DNA of 64,000 nucleotides from Caballeronia sp. dw_276 (lineage in GTDB: Bacteria; Pseudomonadota; Gammaproteobacteria; Burkholderiales; Burkholderiaceae). The DNA lies in assembly GCF_018449635.1 (NCBI RefSeq), contig NZ_JAAVUV010000011.1:1-64000 (forward strand), written 5' to 3'. Every line of letters starts with the position of its first letter. Position 1 is the stretch's first letter. Below the pieces are notes generated by a model. That model had not been told where the DNA came from. It ran no database searches and saw only the letters and a list, made by a program, of their open reading frames with translations. The position numbers and the translations under genes are program-made. Positions 1 through 8,402 of the stretch are shown here, piece after piece.

Positions 1-348
1 GGCCGGTGCGATCGATGTCGAGGCGAAGGTTGCGTTCGGGAAATGCGCGACGTCGAACCAGTCCTTGTCCTGCGCCTGCTTGTTGTAGCTGTCGTCGCCG
101 AGATCGTAGCTGGCGGTATCGATGTTGATGCTCGCGTTGCCGCCAGTCGGCTTGGCGGGATCGAAGTCGAGGGTTGCGGTGAACTTCTTGAACTTGCCAT
201 CGACGGGCACGTTCATTTGCTTGGACGTCGCCGTGACCGTGCTTTTGGCGGTATCGACCTGGGCTTGAGCGAACGCGGAAACCGTCGCGACCAGCGAAGC
301 AGCCGAAACGCCGGCAATCCACCAACGGGAAAATTTCACGTGTTTCAT
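1..348 (-). CDS. YceI family periplasmic protein, partial (C-terminus off the window)
   Basis: The start codon at 348 opens a cleavable signal peptide (MKHVKFSRWWIAGVSAASLV, then an Ala-rich cleavage region), so the product is exported. The following residues give the first strands of a YceI/lipocalin-like barrel (KFKKFTATLDFDP, then NINIDTASYDLGDDSYN-like text and WFDVAHFPNATF). YceI proteins bind long isoprenoid/ubiquinone-like ligands in the periplasm. About 116 residues are visible; the gene runs off the left edge. It lies downstream of a cytochrome b561 gene on the same strand, the same pairing as yceJ-yceI in E. coli. Family assignment is firm; the ligand is not known from sequence. Confidence 0.85.
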   Translation of the reverse strand, partial: MKHVKFSRWWIAGVSAASLVATVSAFAQAQVDTAKSTVTATSKQMNVPVDGKFKKFTATLDFDPAKPTGGNASINIDTASYDLGDDSYNKQAQDKDWFDVAHFPNATFASTSIAPA

Positions 349-504
349 GTAGGTCCTGGTGCGATGCGAATATTGAGACAAGCCGCTATTTGAGAATCAA
401 AAGCAAATCCGCGCAACCCGCCTGCGGGAAACTGGCTATCAACAACCAGGAATCAATAAAGTCCAAATTTCGGCGAATACACCCCGAATTTGCACGTATC
501 GGGC

Positions 505-1065
505 TTACCGAAGAAACGGGATCATGCGTGCGAGCAGGCCATCACGATCGACGAAATGGTGCTTCAGCGCCGCGAGCACGTGCATGGCAACCAGAACCAG
601 CAGCGTGTAGTTCAGGTAGATATGAACCATTTTCAGCGTGACTTTCAGCGCGTTGTCCGGCCCGATGATCGTCGGCAGCGGCAGCACGCCGAGATAAACG
701 ACCTGAATCCCGGCGGCCGAACTGTACAGATAACCCGAGATCGGAATGATCAGCATCAGTACGTAAAGCAGGAAATGCGTGAGATGCGCGACGCCCTTCT
801 GCCACCCCGGCATGCGCCGCGGCATGGACGGCGCCTTGTGCGTGCTGCGCCAGAGCACGCGGATCACGGCGAGCGCGAACACGGTCACGCCGATCCATTT
901 ATGCCACGAGAAGTACTTGAGTTTGGTTGGCGTGAAACCGGGGATGTCGGTCATGATCCAGCCGAGATAGAAGCCGCAGATAATCAATAGCGCGATCAAC
1001 CAATGAAGGCCGATTGCGGTGCGGCTGTAGTTCTCGGAGCTGGCGAAATTCGGGCTGCGTTCCAT
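505..1065 (-). CDS. cytochrome b561 (YceJ/CybB-type)
   Basis: A 186-residue, four-helix integral membrane protein. Helices lie roughly at residues 17-36, 53-70, 95-112 and 144-164. Conserved histidines sit in or next to them (LHWLIALL, FSWHKWIGV, LTHFLLYVL, MVHIYLNYT, AMHVLAALKHHFVDRD), as expected for di-heme b-type cytochromes that pass electrons between the quinone pool and superoxide or other acceptors in the inner membrane. It precedes the yceI gene by about 156 bp on the same strand, matching the yceJ-yceI arrangement. Length is normal for the family. Whether it is CybB or YceJ in function cannot be settled here. Confidence 0.9.
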   Translation of the reverse strand: MERSPNFASSENYSRTAIGLHWLIALLIICGFYLGWIMTDIPGFTPTKLKYFSWHKWIGVTVFALAVIRVLWRSTHKAPSMPRRMPGWQKGVAHLTHFLLYVLMLIIPISGYLYSSAAGIQVVYLGVLPLPTIIGPDNALKVTLKMVHIYLNYTLLVLVAMHVLAALKHHFVDRDGLLARMIPFLR

Positions 1066-1546
1066 ACGGTGTCCACCAGAAAAAAGTGCGGAATTGACGT
1101 TTCCGACCTATGGGTTTATCGCTGGCAAAAGGGCGGCAAACCGAGAAGCAGGTCTTAAGGCCGCCATCCTACCCGAACAAGTAAAAAACGGCTTTCGGGA
1201 GGGAAAGATTTGCCGATCAGCAGATGGCTTCAGGCTGACGCCGGGATGTCTTGGACATGACATTTCGCTGCCATGCTGGAAAAACGGACTGAACCGGCAT
1301 CGAACATGGTGGGAAAAGCGCCACCGCCGCGACAGCGGAACACCTCCAGGATTGATTGATCGGACCAAAACGTCCGGGCGCATCATATACCGGTGTGTTT
1401 CGGGCGCCGCCGTGCCTAGACGCGCCGAAGCGCCGCCGTTTGTTACCATGCGCGCTGGCCCGGCCCTTGCTCTTTTAAGCGGCTGCCCCGAACCAGGACG
1501 CAACACGACACTGAATAACACGCCCGCACGAGCCAGCATTCCACTC
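1066..1546. other. intergenic region between divergent cytochrome b561 and pqi operon
   Basis: About 480 bp without a convincing gene. The pqiA frame stays open upstream through this stretch, but the upstream residues show no PqiA homology and lack a credible ribosome site, so I treat it as non-coding. It must hold the divergent promoters. I see no strong sigma-70 pair, riboswitch consensus or terminator. Confidence 0.5.
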
Positions 1547-2344
1547 ATGGAAGAAGACGAACTGATTGCCTGCCACGAATGCGACACGCTTTTTCACAAG
1601 CGTGCGCTGCCCGCGCGCAGTTCAGCAAAATGCACACGCTGCGGCGCCACGCTCTATCCCAGCGTGGCATCGAATCTGGACAAGCTTTGCGCCATCACGC
1701 TCGCTGCGCTGATCACGTTTCTGATCGCGCAGGCGTTTCCCATCGTGGAGCTGGAAACGAACGGGATCACCTCGCAGACCACGCTGATCGGCGCGATCGT
1801 GGCGTTGTGGGGCGAGAACATGGAAGTCATCGCCGTGATGGTTTTCTGCGCGACGATCCTCTTTCCGCTCACCGAGCTCGTCGCCATGCTGTATCTCATG
1901 GTCGCGCTGCGTGCCGGGTTCGTGCCGGCCGGGTTCAGCCAGGTGCTGCGCGCGATCCAGTTCGTGCGCCCCTGGGGAATGATCGAAGTCTTCATGCTCG
2001 GCGTGCTGGTCACGCTGGTGAAAATGGTGAGCATCGCGCGCGTGATTCCTGAAGCCGCGCTCTTCGCGTTCGGCGCATTGACGCTGCTTTTCGCGGTGAT
2101 CCTGACTTTCGATCCACGCGCGCTCTGGGAAATCGCCGAGCGCCTGACCAAACGCGGTCCTCTCCGATACACCCCGTTCGGCGGCCTGCAATCCGGCATG
2201 GGCGCCGACCGGCAAACCGATCTCCAGGCCGAATCCCCGCTCGATTTGCTGCGGCCGCTTTCGCCGTCGGCAAGCACGCCGGCCGACGCATCCCCGGCCA
2301 ATGCCGCGTCGGCCAACGCCGCGTCCCCACAGCCGAAGCCATGA
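1547..2344 (+). CDS. pqiA: PqiA-domain membrane protein, first subunit
   Basis: The 265-residue product (from MEEDELIACHECD) opens with a zinc-ribbon-like CxxC...CxxC (CHECD, then CTRCG) and continues with four membrane helices typical of one PqiA repeat; the tail is a low-complexity Pro/Ala/Ser stretch. PqiA is the inner-membrane partner of the MCE protein PqiB in lipid transport across the envelope. E. coli PqiA is one chain with two such repeats; here each repeat is its own gene, this being the first. The start at 1547 is chosen because the zinc ribbon begins right after it. The stop overlaps the next start (ATGA at 2341-2344), implying translational coupling. Confidence 0.88.
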   Translation: MEEDELIACHECDTLFHKRALPARSSAKCTRCGATLYPSVASNLDKLCAITLAALITFLIAQAFPIVELETNGITSQTTLIGAIVALWGENMEVIAVMVFCATILFPLTELVAMLYLMVALRAGFVPAGFSQVLRAIQFVRPWGMIEVFMLGVLVTLVKMVSIARVIPEAALFAFGALTLLFAVILTFDPRALWEIAERLTKRGPLRYTPFGGLQSGMGADRQTDLQAESPLDLLRPLSPSASTPADASPANAASANAASPQPKP

Positions 2345-3036
2345 CTGACATACCCGCTTCACCGAAAGCCGAAGAAACCACGGAACCCGCGGAAAGCACG
2401 CCGTTCTACACCACGGCCTCGCGCGCCGGCCTGATTGGTTGCCACGCATGCAACCTCGTGCAAAAACGCGCGGTCACGGTCGAAACGCAGCGCTGCACGC
2501 GTTGCGGCGCCAAGCTTCACAGGCGCAATCCGGATTCCGTCGCGCGCACCTGGGCGCTGTTGCTCTCGGCCGCGATCCTCTACATTCCGGCGAATCTGTA
2601 TCCCGTGCTGCACACGTCGTCGATTGTCGGTTCCGAGGACGACACCATCATGAGCGGCGTCGCCATGTTCTGGAACGACGGCGACTATCCGCTCTCGGCA
2701 ATTATTTTTATCGCCAGTATCCTCGTGCCGATGTTGAAACTCGGCACCCTCGCCTATCTCACCTGGGCCACGCAAACGGCATCGAAATGGCGTCCGCGGC
2801 AGCGCACGACGCTTTATCGGATCGTCGAAAAAATCGGCCGATGGTCAATGCTCGATGTCTTCGTCGTCACCCTCACCGTCGCGCTCGTGCGCTTCGGGTC
2901 GCTGGCCGTGATCACGCCGGGGCCGGGCGCGCTGGCGTTCGGCTGCGTCGTGGTGCTGACCATGCTCGCCTCCATGCAATTCGACCCGCGGCTGATGTGG
3001 GATCACATCGAACCTTCAGGAAAGAAATATGACTAG
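2341..3036 (+). CDS. pqiA: PqiA-domain membrane protein, second subunit
   Basis: A 231-residue protein with a second CxxC...CxxC ribbon (CHACN, CTRCG) followed by four predicted helices (about 70-88, 117-135, 165-190, 195-210). It corresponds to the second repeat of E. coli PqiA. It starts within the stop of the first pqiA gene and overlaps the start of pqiB by eight bases, so the four pqi genes form one operon. By family it is an inner-membrane component working with PqiB and PqiC. Confidence 0.88.
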   Translation: MTDIPASPKAEETTEPAESTPFYTTASRAGLIGCHACNLVQKRAVTVETQRCTRCGAKLHRRNPDSVARTWALLLSAAILYIPANLYPVLHTSSIVGSEDDTIMSGVAMFWNDGDYPLSAIIFIASILVPMLKLGTLAYLTWATQTASKWRPRQRTTLYRIVEKIGRWSMLDVFVVTLTVALVRFGSLAVITPGPGALAFGCVVVLTMLASMQFDPRLMWDHIEPSGKKYD

Positions 3037-4699
3037 CCCGCAAGGCCCCTCCAACGATACGGCCAAGGGCCCCAACGAGCCTTCCCGAAATGCCGGCGGC
3101 GGCGGATTGCCGCCGAACCTGCCCGATCCCGTGATCGAACCGCGCAGCCGATGGATCCCGTCGCTCGTCTGGGTGATTCCGCTGGTCGCGGCGCTGATCG
3201 GCATTGCGCTGGTCGTGAAGTCGGTCGCCGGGCGCGGACCGACCATCACGATCAGTTTCGTGAGCGCCGAAGGGCTGGAGAACGGCAAGACGAAGCTGAA
3301 ATACAAGGACGTGGATGTTGGTACGGTCAAGAACATCACGTTGTCGAAGGACCATTCGCGTGTTCTCGTCGATGTCCAGCTGACCAAGGTCGCCGAGGAT
3401 TTCGCGGTGAAGGACACGCGCTTCTGGGTCGTGCGTCCGCGCGTGGCGGCGAGCGGGGTGACCGGGCTCGGCACGTTGTTGTCGGGCGCCTACATTGGCG
3501 TCGATGCCGGCAAGTCGAAGGAGGACGAGACGCATTTCGTGGGGCTCGAATCGCCGCCAGCGGTGACCGGCGACCAGAAGGGCCGCCAGTTCACGTTGCG
3601 CGGTGATTCGCTGGGTTCCATCGATATTGGATCGCCTATTTATTACCGTCGCGTTCAGGTGGGCCAGGTTGCAGGCTTTTCACTCGATAAGGACGGCACC
3701 GGCGTCACCATGCAGGTCTTCGTGAACGCGCCGTACGATCAATACGTGGGCACGAATGCGCGCTGGTGGCACGCAAGCGGCGTGGATCTGCGGCTCGACT
3801 CGAGCGGCTTCAAGCTCAACACGCAATCGCTCGCGACCGTGGTGCTCGGCGGCATTGCGTTCCAGACGCCGCCGAATCAGGAACCGGGTCAGCAGGCGCC
3901 CGACAACATGACATTCCGCCTCGGTTCCGACGAATCCGACGCCATGCGCGATCCGGATGGCCAGCCCATACGCGTTGTCATGAACTTCAACCAGTCGCTG
4001 CGCGGTTTGTCGGTGGGTGCACCTATCGATTTCCGCGGCATTTTGCTGGGCAGCGTGACGGGCATCGCGATTGAATACGATCCGAAATCGCGCGCCTTCC
4101 AGATGCCGGTCACCATGAACATCTATCCGGACCGCCTGGGCAAGCGTTTCCGCGATTCGGTTCCACGCCAGAACACCGTCGCCGGGCAGGAATTGCTGCA
4201 AAAGCTGGTCGCAAACGGCTTGCGTGGACAATTGCGCACCGGCAATCTGCTGACCGGGCAGCTTTACGTTGCGCTCGATATCTTCCCGAAGGCGGCGAAG
4301 GCCACGGTGGATGTCGCCGCCGATCCGCTCGAATTGCCGACCGTGCCGAACACGCTCGACGAACTGCAGTTGCAGGTCGCGGACATTGCGAAGAAGCTCG
4401 ACAAGATTCCGTTCGACGATATCGGCAACAACCTGAACAGCGCGCTGAAGAACGCAAACAGCCTCTTCAAGCAACTCGATACACAAGTGGCGCCCGAAGC
4501 GCGTGACACGCTGACCGCCGCGAAGAAGACCTTCACGGAAGCGCAAAGCACGCTGCAGCAGGATTCGCCGCTGCAATCGGACGTTCACCAGGCGCTGCAG
4601 GAACTCACGCGGACGCTGCAATCGCTCAATGCGCTCTCCGATTATCTGGAACGTCATCCGGAATCGCTGTTGCGTGGAAAACCAGGAGATAAGCCATGA
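3029..4699 (+). CDS. pqiB: MCE-domain intermembrane transport protein PqiB
   Basis: This 556-residue protein has a proline/glycine-rich cytoplasmic N-terminus, one transmembrane helix (about residues 43-66, WIPSLVWVIPLVAALIGIAL), three successive MCE/MlaD-type domains (about 70-170, 185-295, 310-415) and a long helical C-terminus (430-550). That is the layout of E. coli PqiB, which stacks MCE rings into a tube spanning the periplasm. The start at 3029 lies eight bases inside the previous gene and has an AGGAAAG ribosome site just upstream. Its stop overlaps the start of pqiC. Confidence 0.93.
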   Translation: MTSPQGPSNDTAKGPNEPSRNAGGGGLPPNLPDPVIEPRSRWIPSLVWVIPLVAALIGIALVVKSVAGRGPTITISFVSAEGLENGKTKLKYKDVDVGTVKNITLSKDHSRVLVDVQLTKVAEDFAVKDTRFWVVRPRVAASGVTGLGTLLSGAYIGVDAGKSKEDETHFVGLESPPAVTGDQKGRQFTLRGDSLGSIDIGSPIYYRRVQVGQVAGFSLDKDGTGVTMQVFVNAPYDQYVGTNARWWHASGVDLRLDSSGFKLNTQSLATVVLGGIAFQTPPNQEPGQQAPDNMTFRLGSDESDAMRDPDGQPIRVVMNFNQSLRGLSVGAPIDFRGILLGSVTGIAIEYDPKSRAFQMPVTMNIYPDRLGKRFRDSVPRQNTVAGQELLQKLVANGLRGQLRTGNLLTGQLYVALDIFPKAAKATVDVAADPLELPTVPNTLDELQLQVADIAKKLDKIPFDDIGNNLNSALKNANSLFKQLDTQVAPEARDTLTAAKKTFTEAQSTLQQDSPLQSDVHQALQELTRTLQSLNALSDYLERHPESLLRGKPGDKP

Positions 4700-5406
4700 G
4701 TCTGGCCGGAATGTTCAAGGCCGCCGGCGGCGCGTCGGCGCTCGCCTTCGTGGCGGCGCTCGCCGCATGCAGCAGTTCACCGCCCGCGCGTTTCTATACG
4801 CTGGGCGGCGCCTCCAGCGACAACGCCGTGAGGACGGCCGCGCCTGCATCGTTCTATCTGGAACTGGCGCCCGTGGATATGCCGCCGCAGGTCGCCAAAA
4901 ACCAGATGGTCGTGCAGGACGGCGCCGCGCAAGTGCGCGTGCTCGAGGACCAGCGCTGGGCATCGCTTCCTGCCGACGAAGTGCGGCGCGCGTTATCGGC
5001 GGATCTGTCGCAGCAGCTTGGCGCCATCGATGTCTATGGCACGCCGCATCCAGAAGGCGTGGCGGTGTATCGCGTGAAGGTGAATGTGCAGCGCTTCGAG
5101 TCGTCGCCGGGAAAACGCGCGTTGATCGATGCCGTATGGAGCGTGCGTGGCGTCAGCAATCAGGCGGTTTTGACATGCCGGACCGTGGCCGAGCAACCCG
5201 TTGCGGATGGGTATGACGCGCTGGTCGCGGGGCATCGGCAAGCCGTGGATTCGCTGGCGGGCGCAATTTCCGCCGGTGTGAAGACCGTGAGCTCGGCGCC
5301 CGCGCCGTTGACGGCTGCCGCGCCGGCCAAAGGCGCGAAGGCGGCAATCCCGACGCCGCCGCGCGTGTTGCCTTGTCCGGTGGCGGCCATGTCGGCGGCA
5401 CAGTGA
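4696..5406 (+). CDS. pqiC: PqiC-like outer-membrane lipoprotein (ABC-type transport auxiliary lipoprotein)
   Basis: A 236-residue lipoprotein. The signal peptide ends in lipobox LAAC with the acylated cysteine at residue 25, followed by SSSPPARFYTLGG, the typical opening of the YmbA/PqiC family. E. coli PqiC is the outer-membrane partner that docks the PqiB tube. The last 40 residues are an Ala/Pro-rich linker with a late cysteine. The start overlaps pqiB by four bases (ATGA), and a strong terminator follows, so this is the last gene of the pqi operon. Confidence 0.88.
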   Translation: MSLAGMFKAAGGASALAFVAALAACSSSPPARFYTLGGASSDNAVRTAAPASFYLELAPVDMPPQVAKNQMVVQDGAAQVRVLEDQRWASLPADEVRRALSADLSQQLGAIDVYGTPHPEGVAVYRVKVNVQRFESSPGKRALIDAVWSVRGVSNQAVLTCRTVAEQPVADGYDALVAGHRQAVDSLAGAISAGVKTVSSAPAPLTAAAPAKGAKAAIPTPPRVLPCPVAAMSAAQ

Positions 5407-5453
5407 TTCGGGTTCGACACCTGCATTAACCGTAGGCCAGCTGCCACTAATGC

Positions 5454-5488
5454 AACCCGGTTGCACCGAAAGGTGCGCCGGGTTTTTT
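5454..5488 (+). terminator. Rho-independent terminator of the pqi operon
   Basis: The inverted repeat AACCCGGTTGCACC / GGTGCGCCGGGTT encloses a GAAA tetraloop, has one mismatch, and is followed by a run of six T. It lies 48 bases after pqiC. Confidence 0.85.
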
Positions 5489-5589
5489 GTCGCCCGACCA
5501 CAACGCCCTAATCTCGAAATTAAGTCGGTACGCGCCGGGGCGGTTAAGATCGCTCTCCGTGACTACTCATTGCAGAATCCAAAATACAG

Positions 5590-6201
5590 ATGATGAAACT
5601 GATCGGTTCGCTCGCCAGCCCGTACGTTCGAAAGACGCGGATTGTGATGGCAGAAAAGAAGATCGACTGCGAACTGGTGCTCGAAAACGTCTGGGCATCT
5701 GATTCGAATATCCATGCTTACAATCCGCTCGGCAAGGTGCCTTGCCTGATCCTGGACGATGGCGAAGCGGTTTTCGATTCGCGCGTGATCTGCGAATTCG
5801 TCGATACGCTCACGCCGGTGGGCAAGCTTTTGCCACAGGAACGTCGCGAACGCACTGAAGTGCGGTGCTGGGAAGCGCTTGCCGACGGCATGCTGGACGC
5901 GGCCGTGCTGATCCGCCTGGAAGGCACGCAACGCGAGGAAGCGAATCGCAACGACGCGTGGATCGCCCGGCAGCAACGCAAGATCGACGACGGCCTGAAG
6001 GCGATGTCGAAGGGACTCGCCGCCAAGAACTGGTGCTCGGCGAATCACTTCACGCTCGCCGATATTGCTTGTGGGTGCTCGCTCGGTTATCTCGATTACC
6101 GTATGCCCGAGTTGAACTGGCGCGAGGATTACCCGAATCTCGACAAGCACATGCAGCGCCTGTCGTTGCGTCAGTCTTTCATCGATACATTGCCAGTTTG
6201 A
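5590..6201 (+). CDS. glutathione S-transferase family protein
   Basis: A 203-residue protein with an N-terminal thioredoxin-like domain (residues 1-80: KLIGSLASPYVRKTRIV, NPLGKVPCLILDDGEAVFDSRVICEFVD) and an all-helical C-terminal domain containing FTLADIACGCSLGYLDYR. Ser/Tyr near residues 8-13 is the expected glutathione-activating site, and the ES/DS motif that holds glutathione is present (FDSRVI). It resembles E. coli YibF. The start could be either of two adjacent ATG codons. It stands alone between two terminators. The substrate is unknown. Confidence 0.87.
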   Translation: MMKLIGSLASPYVRKTRIVMAEKKIDCELVLENVWASDSNIHAYNPLGKVPCLILDDGEAVFDSRVICEFVDTLTPVGKLLPQERRERTEVRCWEALADGMLDAAVLIRLEGTQREEANRNDAWIARQQRKIDDGLKAMSKGLAAKNWCSANHFTLADIACGCSLGYLDYRMPELNWREDYPNLDKHMQRLSLRQSFIDTLPV

Positions 6202-6219
6202 TTTCTGACCGGCTCGACG

Positions 6220-6247
6220 AAAAAAGCCCCTTGCGGGGCTTTTTTTA
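6220..6247. terminator. bidirectional terminator between GST and esterase genes
   Basis: AAAAAGCCCC-TTGC-GGGGCTTTTT is a GC-rich hairpin flanked by an A-run on one side and a T-run on the other, so it can serve both convergent genes. Confidence 0.88.
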
Positions 6248-6258
6248 TTGCAGCGTGA

Positions 6259-7284
6259 TTACTTCGCCAAAGCCTTCTTCAGTACCGTATTCGCCTGTTC
6301 GATCGCGGCGCGCGTGGCCGGCGTCTTCGCCAGCGCGTTGAGCATCACGAAGTCGTGGATCGTGCCTTCATAACGCACGGCCGTCACGCGGACGCCCGCC
6401 TGCGAGAGCTTGCGGGCGTAGGCTTCGCCTTCGTCGCGCAGGACGTCGTTTTCGTCGGTGATGACAAGCGCTGGCGGCAAGTCCTTCAACTGATCGAGCG
6501 TCGCCCGCAGCGGCGATGCCGTGATCTTCTCCCGATCGGCCGCGTTCGGCGCATATGCGTCCCAGAACCACTTCATCGCGTTCTTTGTGAGCCACGGGCC
6601 ATCGGCAAACTCGTTGTACGAGCCGTCGTCGAAGTTTGCGTCGGTGACCGGATAGAACAGCACCTGATAACGCAGCGCCGGGCCGCCCTGTTCCTTCGCC
6701 ATCAGCGTGACAGCCGCCGCCATGTTGCCGCCGACGCTGTCGCCCGCTACGGCCATGCGGGTCGCATCGACATTGAACTGTTTTGCGTGCTCAGCCACGT
6801 AGCGCGTCGCGGCGTAGGCCTGCTCGGTCGGCACCGGGAATTTGATCTCGGGCGAGCGATCATAATCGACGAAAACCACGGTCGCCTGCGCGCCATTCGC
6901 AATTTCACGGATCAGGCGGTCGTGCGTGTTTTTATCGCCGAGGACCCAGCCGCCACCGTGGAAATACATGATCACAGGCAGCACGCCTTTGGCATGCGCC
7001 GGACGCACGATGCGAAGCGCGATCTTGCCGGTCGGACCGGCATCGATCACGCGGTCTTCGACCTGCGCGGCCTCCTTTTCCACCGGCTGCGACTGGGCGC
7101 CGGCGAGGACATTGCGGGCATCGGCGGGAGACAGGGTGTAGATCGGCGGGCCTTTTTGCGCGGTGAGTGCATCGATGAACTGCTGCGTCGCCGGTTCGAG
7201 GACGGGCGCAGCGTGCGCGATGACGCTTGCGGTCAGCGTTGCAGCGACAGCGGATGCGATGGCAATAGACTTGAGCTTGAACAT
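6259..7284 (-). CDS. secreted alpha/beta hydrolase (hormone-sensitive-lipase-type esterase)
   Basis: A 341-residue exported hydrolase. Residues 1-25 are a signal peptide (MFKLKSIAIASAVAATLTAS...AHA). The HSL-family oxyanion-hole motif HGGGW is at 109-113, the nucleophile motif GDSVGG has Ser183, and the other likely triad members are Asp280 (in ENDVLRDEG) and His310 (in TIHDF). It should hydrolyse short acyl esters or lactones in the periplasm or outside the cell. The start at 7284 is preferred over a frame extension because it has an AAGGAG ribosome site and begins the signal peptide. Upstream lies an AT-rich region with operator-like sites shared with the neighbouring TetR gene. Confidence 0.9.
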   Translation of the reverse strand: MFKLKSIAIASAVAATLTASVIAHAAPVLEPATQQFIDALTAQKGPPIYTLSPADARNVLAGAQSQPVEKEAAQVEDRVIDAGPTGKIALRIVRPAHAKGVLPVIMYFHGGGWVLGDKNTHDRLIREIANGAQATVVFVDYDRSPEIKFPVPTEQAYAATRYVAEHAKQFNVDATRMAVAGDSVGGNMAAAVTLMAKEQGGPALRYQVLFYPVTDANFDDGSYNEFADGPWLTKNAMKWFWDAYAPNAADREKITASPLRATLDQLKDLPPALVITDENDVLRDEGEAYARKLSQAGVRVTAVRYEGTIHDFVMLNALAKTPATRAAIEQANTVLKKALAK

Positions 7285-7350
7285 GTTGACTCCTTGGATG
7301 GTGTTGGTGGTCAAAAAAACCAGATAAAACTTCTTGAATATCAAATGCAT

Positions 7351-7366
7351 CTACTTGTAGATAGAC
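7351..7366. promoter_or_regulatory. candidate TetR operator, esterase-proximal
   Basis: CTACTTGTAGATAGAC matches the two other copies at 7542 and 8294 in the outer halves (CTACT....AG.TAGA). It also sits inside the shorter perfect dyad ATCTAC-TT-GTAGAT at 7349-7362. It lies upstream of the esterase. Confidence 0.55.
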
Positions 7367-7541
7367 ATCAGTAGTTGATGCTCCGGTAAAGCATGGTGAA
7401 CATGAGTAAACTTTGATAAAGCAATGCCATTCGTAATGCGGCAGAAGACCTTTGGCGTTCTGCTTACGTTAATCCGGCTCTATCCTATTCAAATGCGGTA
7501 AAAAAGTGACACCGCTTTAAAAATCGGAAATCAAAATCTAC

Positions 7542-7557
7542 CTACTCAAAGGTAGAC
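7542..7557. promoter_or_regulatory. candidate TetR operator, central copy
   Basis: CTACTCAAAGGTAGAC is a CTAC-N6-GTAG dyad in the middle of the esterase-tetR gap. It shares CTACT..AAGGTAGA with the copy in front of tetR. Confidence 0.55.
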
Positions 7558-7669
7558 TAAGCGTGGTTAATTTCCATTAAATTTGATAAACGCTTATTCA
7601 TTCTTAACAATATTCCGAACAATTACTTTTCATTACAGCGTCACGAGCGCGAAGAATGCCAATTCCCGA

Positions 7670-8245
7670 TCACCGTTTCACGGTTTGCGTAACTTCATCG
7701 AGACGAACCTTGGAATGAAACAATCGACACGCTAACAGACTGCCCTGATACGCCGCGAACAATGCCCGCGCCGTTACCTCGGGCTTGCCGTTCACCCGCA
7801 GGGTTTCCTGCTTCTCGCCCTCGGCCAGCACTTTCGCCAGCCATGATTCATTCGCCTTGAAAAAGGCTTGAACCGCGTGACGAACGTCGTCGGGCAATGA
7901 TTGAATATCCGCAGCCAGCATTCCGCACAAACACACCTGATCGCCTTCGCCCACGATCTTGCCGAACAGCTTTACGTATCGATCGAGTTTTTTCTCGGCG
8001 GACGCCGAGCTGTCGATGGCGTAAATAGACGACATGACATCTGCGCTATAGGTATTCACCGCTTCGAGCACCAGATCTTCCTTCGACGGGAAGTAATAGT
8101 GAATGCTCGATGTCTTTACCCCGACCAGCGCCGAGAGGTCTCGATAACTGAAACCGTTATAGCCACGCGTCATCAACAGGATTTGCGCGTGATCGAGCAG
8201 TTGCTCGCGAACGGTATTCTTGTCTGGAGTTTTCTCGGTGTTCAT
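7670..8245 (-). CDS. TetR/AcrR family transcriptional regulator
   Basis: A 191-residue regulator with an N-terminal TetR helix-turn-helix (residues 12-58: REQLLDHAQILLMTRGYNGFSYRDLSALVGVKTSSIHYYFPSKEDLV) and a helical ligand-binding C-terminal domain with CLCGMLAADIQSLP, typical of the YxaF/LmrA-like C-terminal family. It is transcribed in the same direction as the esterase and about 385 bp upstream of it. A matching dyad lies in its own promoter region at 8294, so it probably represses itself and the esterase. The ligand is unknown. Confidence 0.9.
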   Translation of the reverse strand: MNTEKTPDKNTVREQLLDHAQILLMTRGYNGFSYRDLSALVGVKTSSIHYYFPSKEDLVLEAVNTYSADVMSSIYAIDSSASAEKKLDRYVKLFGKIVGEGDQVCLCGMLAADIQSLPDDVRHAVQAFFKANESWLAKVLAEGEKQETLRVNGKPEVTARALFAAYQGSLLACRLFHSKVRLDEVTQTVKR

Positions 8246-8293
8246 ATCGGGGTTGTTTCAACCTGCGGATACCTGCAATGAGTCGTAATTTAT

Positions 8294-8309
8294 CTACTAG
8301 AAGGTAGAT
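8294..8309. promoter_or_regulatory. candidate TetR operator in front of tetR
   Basis: CTACTAGAAGGTAGAT lies at the centre of the perfect dyad TATCTAC-N6-GTAGATA (8291-8310), about 48 bp upstream of the tetR start. It is the best copy of the motif found in this region. Confidence 0.65.
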
Positions 8310-8351
8310 AGTCAAGTAATTTTTAAGATTAAAGAAGATTAAGACGATCAA

Positions 8352-8375
8352 CAAAAAAGCGGGCCGCAGCCCGCT
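8352..8375 (-). terminator. Rho-independent terminator after mnmA
   Basis: On the minus strand the hairpin AGCGGGC-TGCG-GCCCGCT is followed by a run of T, 28 bases past the mnmA stop. Confidence 0.88.
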
Positions 8376-8402
8376 CTTCGACCATCCGCACGGCTATGCG
8401 CG

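Larger units (their letters stand above)
7285..7669. other. AT-rich intergenic region between esterase and tetR
   Basis: About 385 bp, visibly lower in GC than the flanking genes. It contains two copies of an operator-like motif (7351-7366 and 7542-7557) but no credible gene. The first copy is about 67 bp upstream of the esterase start, a suitable place for promoter control. Confidence 0.6.

Noticed and set aside
1115-1260. Possible c-di-GMP-I-like riboswitch (GGCAAACC seen near 1135)
   Set aside because: The partner motif GACGCAAAGCC and the receptor helices are missing, so the match is not better than chance.
1094-1546. Extended pqiA reading frame upstream of 1547
   Set aside because: The extra 151 codons have no PqiA similarity, are rich in Arg/Gly and lack a ribosome site; the zinc ribbon starts right after the ATG at 1547.
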